DNA from: DATBGO01 sp036558005
GTDB taxonomy: Bacteria; Actinomycetota; Actinomycetes; Streptosporangiales; Streptosporangiaceae
Length of the DNA stretch: 64,000 nucleotides
Direction: 5' to 3'
Assembly (NCBI GenBank): GCA_036558005.1
Contig: DATBGO010000247.1
Coordinates: 23,160 to 87,159 of the forward strand
Part shown: piece after piece, positions 54,928 to 64,000 of the stretch
Position numbering within the stretch: position 1 is the stretch's first letter
Layout of the letters: the number at the start of each line of letters is the position of its first letter
Translations under genes and position numbers: made by a program
Notes under the pieces: generated by a model
Database searches by the model: none
Told to the model about the DNA's origin: nothing
The model's input: only the letters and a program-made list of their open reading frames with translations

Positions 54928-55764
54928 GTGTCCGAGTCCGAACTGCAGGCCGGCGATCAGCCGGCCGAGCGTGCCCCTGACGGCGAGCCCAGTGCGGCCG
55001 CTGAGCCCGGCGCCGCCGCCGCCGCGAGCGATGCCAGCGGTGCCGGCGGCCTGGCAGCGGCGGCCAGCGAGGAGCCAGGCGACAGCGGGCTGGGCGGCCA
55101 GAGCGCGGAGTCAGGCCAGAGCGCGGACGCAGGCGAGGCCGGCGAGGCCGGCCAGCAGGCTGACGGGGCGGACAGCCAGGACCCGGTCGGTGAGTTCAAG
55201 GCCGAGCTGCGGCTGCTGCCCGGTGACTGGTACGTGGTGCACTCCTACGCCGGCTACGAGAACCGGGTCAGGACCAACCTGGAGAGCCGCACCCAGTCAC
55301 TCAACATGGAGGACTACATCTTCCAGGTCGAGGTGCCGGTGCACGAGGTCACCGAGATCAAGGGCGGCAAGCGGCAGCAGGTGCAGGAGAAGGTGCTGCC
55401 CGGCTACATCCTGGTCCGGATGGACCTGACCGACGAGTCGTGGGCGGCGGTCCGCAACACCCCGGGCGTGACCGGGTTCGTGGGACTGTCCAGCAGGCCC
55501 TCGCCGTTGAGCCTGGACGAGGTTGCCGTCCTGCTCGCGCCCGAGCCCGAGGAGAAGGCGGCGAAGAAGGCCGAGACGCTGCGCGCGGCCGCGGTTGACT
55601 TCGAGGTCGGCCAGTCGGTTACCGTAATGGACGGCCCGTTCGCTACCCTCCCGGCAACGGTGAGCGAGATCAACCCCGACACCCAGAAGCTCAAGGTGCT
55701 CGTGTCGATCTTCGGCCGGGAGACGCCGGTCGAGCTTTCCTTTGATCAGGTCAGCAAGATCTGA
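54928..55764 (+). CDS. nusG: Transcription termination/antitermination factor NusG
   Basis: A 278-residue NusG. The first ~90 residues are a low-complexity Ala/Gly/Glu/Ser/Gln extension. The NGN domain starts at DWYVVHSYAGYENRVRTNL and runs through GYILVRMDLTDESWAAVRN, and the KOW domain near the C-terminus reads FEVGQSVTVMDGPFATLPATV. NusG binds RNA polymerase and links it to Rho, NusA and the ribosome. GTG at 54928 follows GAAAGAG. Acidic extensions of this type are common in actinobacterial NusG but this one is long. Confidence 0.95.
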   Translation: MSESELQAGDQPAERAPDGEPSAAAEPGAAAAASDASGAGGLAAAASEEPGDSGLGGQSAESGQSADAGEAGEAGQQADGADSQDPVGEFKAELRLLPGDWYVVHSYAGYENRVRTNLESRTQSLNMEDYIFQVEVPVHEVTEIKGGKRQQVQEKVLPGYILVRMDLTDESWAAVRNTPGVTGFVGLSSRPSPLSLDEVAVLLAPEPEEKAAKKAETLRAAAVDFEVGQSVTVMDGPFATLPATVSEINPDTQKLKVLVSIFGRETPVELSFDQVSKI

Positions 55765-55795
55765 CTGGATTTCACGTTAGGTAGGAACGCAGGAA

Positions 55796-56230
55796 ATGCC
55801 TCCGCGCAAGAAGAAGATCGCTGCTGTCGTCAAGGTGCAGCTGAACGCGGGAGTGGCCACGCCGGCCCCGCCGGTGGGTACCGCGCTCGGCCCGCACGGC
55901 GTCAACATCATGGACTTCTGCAAGCAGTACCACGCCGCCACCGAGTCGCAGCGGGGCAACATCATCCCCGTCGAGATCACGATCTACGAGGACCGGTCGT
56001 TCTCGTTCATCACCAAGACCCCGCCGGCGCCTGAGCTGATCAAGAAGGCCGCGGGTGTCCAGAAGGGCAGCGCCGAGCCGCACAAGACCAAGGTCGGCAC
56101 CGTCACCAGCGCCCAGCTCCGGGAGATCGCCCAGGTCAAGATGGCCGACCTGAACGCGACCTCGATGGACGCGGCAGAGAAGATCATCGCCGGGACGGCC
56201 CGCTCGATGGGGATCAAGGTCGAGGGCTGA
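55796..56230 (+). CDS. rplK: 50S ribosomal protein L11
   Basis: A 144-residue L11 with the family start (PPRKKKIAAVVKVQLNAG), NTD motif PAPPVGTALGPHGVNIMDFC and the C-terminal RNA-binding domain ending GTARSMGIKVEG. It forms the GTPase-associated stalk base with 23S rRNA. The gene follows nusG by 31 bases and precedes rplA by 112 bases. Confidence 0.98.
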   Translation: MPPRKKKIAAVVKVQLNAGVATPAPPVGTALGPHGVNIMDFCKQYHAATESQRGNIIPVEITIYEDRSFSFITKTPPAPELIKKAAGVQKGSAEPHKTKVGTVTSAQLREIAQVKMADLNATSMDAAEKIIAGTARSMGIKVEG

Positions 56231-56342
56231 CCCGGCCGCCGGGCCCCGCCCGGCACCCCCTGGCGCAGCCGCCAGGGACAACCAGTGGCAGGGCCACGCG
56301 CTGGCCCGCTGACCACGACTTCCAGAACCGAGGGAGAGCACG

Positions 56343-57068
56343 ATGAAGCGCAGCAAGGCTTACCGCAAGGCTGGCGACCAGCTCCAGGCGGCCCGGCTGT
56401 ACAGCCCGGCCCAGGCGGTCGCGCTGGCCAAGCGCACCTCCACGACCAAGTTCGACCCGACCGTCGAGGTCGCGCTGCGGCTCGGGGTCGACCCGCGCAA
56501 GGCCGACCAGATGGTCCGCGGCACCGTCAACCTGCCGCACGGCACCGGCAAGACCGCCCGGGTGCTGGTGTTCGCGACCGGCGACCGGGCCGACGAGGCG
56601 ACCGCGGCCGGCGCCGACTACGTGGGCTCTGATGACCTGATCGAGCGGATCCAGGGCGGCTTCCTGGACTTCGACGCGGTGGTCGCCACGCCGGACCTGA
56701 TGGGCAAGGTCGGCCGGCTGGGCCGGGTCCTCGGCCCGCGCGGGCTGATGCCCAACCCCAAGACCGGCACCGTCACCGCCGACGTGGGCAAGGCGGTCAC
56801 CGACATCAAGGGCGGCAAGATCGAGTTCCGGGTCGACCGGCACGCGAACCTGCACTTCGTGATCGGCAAAGGGTCGTTCACCGACCGGGCGCTGGTGGAG
56901 AACTACGCGGCCGCGCTGGACGAGGTCGTCCGGCTCAAGCCCGCCGCCGCCAAGGGCAGGTACGTCAGGAAGGTCACCGTGACCACGACGATGGGCCCGG
57001 GCGTCCCGGTTGACCCGGGCATCACCAGGGGCCTCACCGACGAGCTGGCGGACGCTCCGGCCAGCTAG
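56343..57068 (+). CDS. rplA: 50S ribosomal protein L1
   Basis: A 241-residue L1 with canonical features: MKRSKAYRKA start, the rRNA-binding segment FDPTVEVALRLGVDPRKADQ, the GPRGLMPNPKTGTV signature near residue 133 and RVDRHANLHFVIGKGSF. It is the L1-stalk protein and, in many bacteria, a translational repressor of its own rplK-rplA mRNA. GAGGGAGAG precedes the ATG. A strong hairpin lies 12 bases after the stop. Confidence 0.98.
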   Translation: MKRSKAYRKAGDQLQAARLYSPAQAVALAKRTSTTKFDPTVEVALRLGVDPRKADQMVRGTVNLPHGTGKTARVLVFATGDRADEATAAGADYVGSDDLIERIQGGFLDFDAVVATPDLMGKVGRLGRVLGPRGLMPNPKTGTVTADVGKAVTDIKGGKIEFRVDRHANLHFVIGKGSFTDRALVENYAAALDEVVRLKPAAAKGRYVRKVTVTTTMGPGVPVDPGITRGLTDELADAPAS

Positions 57069-57080
57069 CAGCCGCCGCAC

Positions 57081-57131
57081 CCGGCTCTCGCGTCGGGGCC
57101 GGCCCCGGGCCGGCCACGACGCGAGAGCCGG
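57081..57131 (+). terminator. Hairpin terminator downstream of rplA
   Basis: Perfect 14-bp arms (57081-57094 and 57118-57131, CCGGCTCTCGCGTC and complement) around a GC-rich 23-base loop that can itself fold. It begins 12 bases after the rplA stop and lies upstream of a clear promoter for rplJ. No U-tract. Confidence 0.8.
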
Positions 57132-57164
57132 CCGGCCCGGGCGGCCGGGCCCGGGCCGGCGGAT

Positions 57165-57194
57165 TTGGCGGGCCGGGCGGCCGGCGCGTATTCT
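57165..57194 (+). promoter_or_regulatory. Sigma-70-type promoter of rplJ-rplL
   Basis: TTGGCG (57165-57170), 18-base spacer, TATTCT (57189-57194). Both hexamers fit principal sigma factor sites in actinomycetes. It follows the rplA terminator, so rplJ-rplL have their own transcription unit, and gives an expected start near 57201. Confidence 0.65.
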
Positions 57195-57200
57195 TACCGG

Positions 57201-57437
57201 CGCCAGAGACCGCCGGCTTCCGCCGCGTTCAACCGCGGTGGCCGAAGGCCCGCAGCCGCGGGCGGCCCGCGCAGGTGAACGAGCTTGGCCGCCGTCCCGG
57301 CCGGACAAACTGCCGGGAGCAGCGGTTCACGCCCCGTGCGCTTGCGCCGGGGCGTTCGCGTGCCTGCCCTTCACCGGCGCCGGAGATAGCCGGCCAGGCC
57401 CGCACCGCGGGCCGCCCCGGGAGAAGAAGGGAGGCAC
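57201..57437 (+). promoter_or_regulatory. Long structured rplJ leader, probable L10(L12)4-responsive
   Basis: About 237 untranslated bases before rplJ. Visible structure: GTGAAC (57275-57280) can pair with GTTCAC (57325-57330), and a strong hairpin with arms CGCCCCG and CGGGGCG (57330-57354) follows. This is the size and position of the actinobacterial L10 leader, which binds L10(L12)4 for autogenous control. Fold identity with the known class is inferred, not shown. Confidence 0.5.
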
Positions 57438-58013
57438 ATGGCGCGAGCGGACAAGGTGACCGCGGTCGCGGAGATGACCGAGCGGTTCCAGAATTCGTCC
57501 GGTGCGGTACTGACCGAGTACCGGGGCCTGTCCGTGGCCCAGCTCGGTGAGCTGCGCCGGTCGCTCGACGGCCACGCCACGTTCGCGGTGGTGAAGAACA
57601 CGCTGACCAAGATCGCCGCCAGTGAGGCGGGGGTCAGCAGCGAGCTCGCCGGGCTGCTCAGCGGCCCGTCGGCGATCGCGTTCGTGCAGGGCGACGTCGT
57701 CGAGGCGGCCAAGGGGCTGCGCGACTTCTCGAAGGCAAACCCGCTGCTCGTGATCAAGGGCGGCGTGCTCGACGGCAAGATGATGACGCCCGCCGAGATC
57801 ACCAAGATCGCCGACCTGGAGTCGCGCGAGATCCTGCTGGCCAAGCTGGCGGGCGCGCTGAAGGCCACGATGTCGGGCGCGGCTGCCACCTTCGCGGCGC
57901 TGCCGGCCCAGATGGCCCGGCTGCTCGCGGCGCTGGAGGAAAAGCGCGCGGCCGAGGGCGGCGGCAGCAGCGCCGGCGCCGGCGGCTCGGACAGCGACAG
58001 CACGGACGGCTAG
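57438..58013 (+). CDS. rplJ: 50S ribosomal protein L10
   Basis: A 191-residue L10: N-terminal RNA-binding domain (KVTAVAEMTERFQNSSGAV, YRGLSVAQLGELRRSL, VVKNTLTKIA) and C-terminal L12-binding helix. The C-terminus is extended by a Gly/Ser/Asp-rich tail (about 170-191). L10 anchors the L7/L12 stalk and represses its own operon. GAAGGGAGG precedes the ATG. It is followed 85 bases later by rplL. Confidence 0.98.
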   Translation: MARADKVTAVAEMTERFQNSSGAVLTEYRGLSVAQLGELRRSLDGHATFAVVKNTLTKIAASEAGVSSELAGLLSGPSAIAFVQGDVVEAAKGLRDFSKANPLLVIKGGVLDGKMMTPAEITKIADLESREILLAKLAGALKATMSGAAATFAALPAQMARLLAALEEKRAAEGGGSSAGAGGSDSDSTDG

Positions 58014-58098
58014 GCCACAGGGCAGCCAGGCCCGGACAGGACAGACCACGGCGGCCAGGACGGCCGGCCAGAAGCAGGCACACGGAGGACCCACCACC

Positions 58099-58488
58099 AT
58101 GGCGAAGCTAGAAAACGAGGCACTGCTCGACGCGTTCAAGGAGATGACGCTGCTCGAGCTGTCTGAGTTCGTGAAGCAGTTCGAGGAGACCTTTGACGTC
58201 AAGGCCGCGGCGCCGGTCGCGATGGCGGCGCCGGCCCAGGGCGGCGGCGGCGCGGCGGCCGAAGAGGTCGAGGAGAAGGACGAGTTCGACGTCATCCTCG
58301 AGGCCGCGGGCGACAAGAAGATCCAGGTCATCAAGGAGGTCAGGACGCTGACCAGCCTCGGCCTCAAGGAGGCCAAGGACCTGGTCGACGGCGCGCCCAA
58401 GCCACTGCTCGAGCGGGTCAACAAGGAGTCCGCCGAGAAGGCCAGGGCCGCGCTGGAGGGCGCCGGCGCGACCGTGACGGTCAAGTAA
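58099..58488 (+). CDS. rplL: 50S ribosomal protein L7/L12
   Basis: A 129-residue L7/L12: N-terminal dimerisation domain (LLDAFKEMTLLELSEFVKQ), flexible Ala/Gly hinge (about 38-58) and C-terminal domain with EEKDEFDVILEAAGDKKIQVI, the GLKEAKDLVDGAPKPL factor-binding helix and AGATVTVK at the end. GGAGGA precedes the ATG. A 19-bp hairpin 28 bases after the stop ends the transcript before rpoB. Confidence 0.98.
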   Translation: MAKLENEALLDAFKEMTLLELSEFVKQFEETFDVKAAAPVAMAAPAQGGGGAAAEEVEEKDEFDVILEAAGDKKIQVIKEVRTLTSLGLKEAKDLVDGAPKPLLERVNKESAEKARAALEGAGATVTVK

Positions 58489-58515
58489 GCCGCGACCCTG
58501 AGTTAGCAAGCAGAG

Positions 58516-58558
58516 GCCGCAGGCCGGCCCGCCGCACCCCGGCGGGCCGGCCTGCGGC
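58516..58558 (+). terminator. Strong hairpin terminator downstream of rplL
   Basis: A perfect 19-bp GC-rich stem (58516-58534 with 58540-58558) and a five-base loop CACCC, 27 bases after the rplL stop. It separates rplJ-rplL from rpoB-rpoC, which have their own promoters. Confidence 0.85.
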
Positions 58559-58683
58559 ATCATGCCGGGAGGAGTGGCCGACGCCGAACCGTTACATATG
58601 CCCCGGGCTCATGAGCTGGAAACTCTGCCGGGGATGTGATGTTCGTCACGCAAGGCTATGTGGCGACTCGATGGTTCGCGGGC

Positions 58684-58712
58684 TTGACGTTTGGCTGCGG
58701 AAGAGCGATGCT
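58684..58712 (+). promoter_or_regulatory. Upstream promoter candidate for rpoBC
   Basis: TTGACG (58684-58689), 17-base spacer, GATGCT (58707-58712). The -35 is near consensus and the -10 weak. It lies in the 404-base non-coding stretch 58489-58892, which contains the rplL terminator and both rpoB promoter candidates but no gene. Confidence 0.4.
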
Positions 58713-58746
58713 GCGATGCAACCGTGAACCTCATAGTGGCGTACAG

Positions 58747-58776
58747 TTGACCGGTGGTGTATCCGCAGAGTACACT
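58747..58776 (+). promoter_or_regulatory. Main promoter candidate for rpoBC
   Basis: TTGACC (58747-58752), 18-base spacer, TACACT (58771-58776). Both hexamers are close to the principal sigma factor consensus. Expected start near 58783 gives a ~110-base leader before the TTG start of rpoB. Confidence 0.7.
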
Positions 58777-58892
58777 GCCAATTTGCGCTGCACTCAGACG
58801 TCACCGGTAACCACGATCTATCTCGCGGCGGGGTCCGCGGGCGTTTTGCGTGCGCGCGCTAGCCGTCCGCCACAAGTTTGGAAGGACCCCTG

Positions 58893-62360
<3,468 letters not shown>

Positions 62361-62387
62361 TCCGATCTACCCCAGGGGACTGAAAAC

Positions 62388-64000
62388 GTGCTAGACGTCA
62401 ACTTCTTTGACGACCTACGAATCGGCCTTGCCACCGCTGACGACATCAGGCAGTGGTCACACGGCGAGGTGAAGAAGCCGGAAACCATCAACTACCGGAC
62501 CCTGAAGCCGGAGAAGGACGGGCTCTTCTGCGAGAAGATCTTCGGCCCGACCCGGGACTGGGAGTGCTACTGCGGTAAGTACAAGCGGGTCAGGTTCAAG
62601 GGCATCATCTGCGAGCGCTGCGGCGTCGAGGTCACCAGGGCCAAGGTCAGGCGCGAGCGGATGGGCCACATCGAGCTGGCCGCGCCGGTGACGCACATCT
62701 GGTACTTCAAGGGCGTGCCGAGCCGGCTCGGCTACCTGCTCGACCTGGCGCCGAAGGACCTGGAGAAGGTCATCTACTTCGCCGCCTACATGATCACCGA
62801 GGTGGACGAGGACGCCAGGGCCCGCGACCTGCCCTCGCTTGAGGCCAAGATCGTGGTCGAGCGCGGCCAGCTGGAGCAGCGCCGCGACAACGAGGTCGAG
62901 GTGCGCCAGTCCAAGCTGGAGAAGGACCTGGCCGAGCTGGAAGCGGCCGGGGCCAAGGGCGACGCCCGCCGCAAGGTCAGGGAGAGCGCCGAGCGCGAGT
63001 GCAAGCAGATCCGCGACCGGGCCGGGCGGGAGATCGACCGGCTTGAGGAAGTGTGGAGCAGGTTCCGCGGCCTGAAGGTTCAGGACCTGGAGGGCGACGA
63101 GCTGCTCTACCGGGAGATGCGCGACCGGTTCGGCCAGTACTTCCGCGGCGGCATGGGCGCCCAGGCGATCCAGGAGCGGGTCGGCAGCTTCGACCTCGAC
63201 GCCGAGGCCGCCAGCCTGCGCGAGACCATCCGCACCGGCAAGGGCCAGCGCAAGGCCCGCGCGCTGAAGCGGCTCAAGGTGGTCTCGGCTTTCCTGTCCA
63301 CCAGCAACAGCCCGCTGGGCATGGTGCTGGACTGCATCCCGGTCATCCCGCCGGACCTGCGCCCGATGGTGCAGCTGGACGGCGGCCGGTTCGCGACCTC
63401 GGACCTGAATGACCTGTACCGCCGGGTCATCAACCGGAACAACAGGCTCAAGCGGCTGCTGGACCTGGGCGCGCCGGAGATCATCGTCAACAACGAGAAG
63501 CGGATGCTGCAGGAGGCCGTGGACTCGCTGTTCGACAACGGCCGCCGCGGCCGCCCGGTCACCGGGCCAGGCAACCGCCCGCTGAAGTCGCTGTCGGACA
63601 TGCTCAAGGGCAAGCAGGGCCGGTTCAGGCAGAACCTGCTGGGCAAGCGCGTCGACTACTCGGGCCGCTCGGTCATCGTGGTCGGCCCGCAGCTGAAGCT
63701 GCACCAGTGCGGCCTGCCCAAGGAGATGGCGGTCGAGCTGTTCAAGCCGTTCGTGATGAAGCGGCTGGTCGACCTCAACCACGCGCAGAACATCAAGTCC
63801 GCCAAGCGGATGGTGGAGCGGGCCAGGCCGGTGGTCTGGGACGTGCTCGAAGAGGTCATCACCGAGCACCCGGTGCTGCTCAACCGGGCGCCGACCCTGC
63901 ACCGGCTGGGCATCCAGGCGTTCGAGCCGCAGCTGGTCGAAGGCAAGGCGATCCAGATCCACCCGCTGGTCTGCACCGCGTTCAACGCGGACTTCGACGG
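62388..64000 (+). CDS. rpoC: DNA-directed RNA polymerase subunit beta', N-terminal part
   Basis: The first 537 codons of rpoC; the gene is cut by the right window edge. GTG at 62388 has AGGGG upstream. Visible features: zinc-binding N-terminus CYCGKYKRVRFKGIICERC with four cysteines near 60-78, a coiled-coil region with an extended Arg/Glu-rich insertion near 150-225, the clamp helices, RQNLLGKRVDYSGRSVIVV and LLNRAPTLHRLGIQAF. The last bases encode NADFDG, so the metal-binding aspartate loop NADFDGD is just truncated. Codon use is like rpoB. Confidence 0.98.
   Translation, partial: MLDVNFFDDLRIGLATADDIRQWSHGEVKKPETINYRTLKPEKDGLFCEKIFGPTRDWECYCGKYKRVRFKGIICERCGVEVTRAKVRRERMGHIELAAPVTHIWYFKGVPSRLGYLLDLAPKDLEKVIYFAAYMITEVDEDARARDLPSLEAKIVVERGQLEQRRDNEVEVRQSKLEKDLAELEAAGAKGDARRKVRESAERECKQIRDRAGREIDRLEEVWSRFRGLKVQDLEGDELLYREMRDRFGQYFRGGMGAQAIQERVGSFDLDAEAASLRETIRTGKGQRKARALKRLKVVSAFLSTSNSPLGMVLDCIPVIPPDLRPMVQLDGGRFATSDLNDLYRRVINRNNRLKRLLDLGAPEIIVNNEKRMLQEAVDSLFDNGRRGRPVTGPGNRPLKSLSDMLKGKQGRFRQNLLGKRVDYSGRSVIVVGPQLKLHQCGLPKEMAVELFKPFVMKRLVDLNHAQNIKSAKRMVERARPVVWDVLEEVITEHPVLLNRAPTLHRLGIQAFEPQLVEGKAIQIHPLVCTAFNADFD

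Overview
The window is chromosomal DNA of a very GC-rich actinomycete. The evidence is strong G/C bias at third codon positions, many GTG and TTG starts, ATGA/GTGA gene overlaps, a trpT-secE-nusG-rplK-rplA-rplJ-rplL-rpoB-rpoC block, HadAB-type dehydratases beside murB, and T7SS (ESX) and actinobacterial Tad genes. I cannot place it below class; a Streptosporangiales-like lineage is a guess. I found no insertion sequence, prophage, CRISPR array or plasmid replication gene.

Region 1 (1-16.2 kb) looks like a DosR/DevR-style hypoxia and dormancy block. It holds the start of a DosS/DevS-like GAF sensor kinase, a zinc alcohol dehydrogenase, a small Xre regulator, a GH65 phosphorylase with its beta-phosphoglucomutase-like HAD partner, and a membrane histidine kinase relative that has lost its phosphoacceptor His. 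It continues with a PNPOx-fold protein behind two tandem DosR-like boxes, an AcuC-type deacetylase, CydD and CydC exporters, an Rv1733c-like membrane protein, a universal stress protein, and catabolic-looking arcB-arcC. Together these fit redox balance and ATP supply under low oxygen.

Region 2 (16.3-27.2 kb) holds an MMPL exporter and a GntR/HutC regulator with an APC permease. Divergent from the permease is an operon of a choline-kinase-like protein, a dimethylglycine/sarcosine dehydrogenase-like flavoprotein and L-serine dehydratase. Two DasR/HutC-like operators lie in the divergent promoter. The logical flow is uptake, demethylation to glycine, then serine to pyruvate. An FMN reductase and a GNAT acetyltransferase follow.

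Region 3 (27.3-49.6 kb) starts with tRNA-Met and rpmG. It then carries a prepilin peptidase, secreted and lipoprotein genes, a 712-aa ESX-linked protein, two small WXG100-like proteins and one EccC-type ATPase. A complete-looking Tad pilus operon follows (CpaB-like, TadZ, TadA, TadB, TadC, Flp, two TadE-like, TadG-like) and ends in a large LysM plus winged-helix/BTAD membrane protein. This block separates rpmG from hadAB.

Region 4 (49.6-64 kb) is conserved housekeeping: hadA, hadB, murB, adenosine deaminase, an aspartate-type aminotransferase, tRNA-Trp, secE, nusG, rplK, rplA, rplJ, rplL, rpoB and the first part of rpoC. The last is cut by the window edge inside the catalytic NADFDGD motif. 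Strong hairpins follow rplA and rplL, and clear sigma-70-type promoters precede rplJ and rpoB.

The most unusual features are two independent in-frame 15-bp tandem repeats placed exactly on stop/start overlaps (cydD/cydC and the kinase/dehydrogenase pair). They create serial start codons and five-residue repeats at the protein N-termini.
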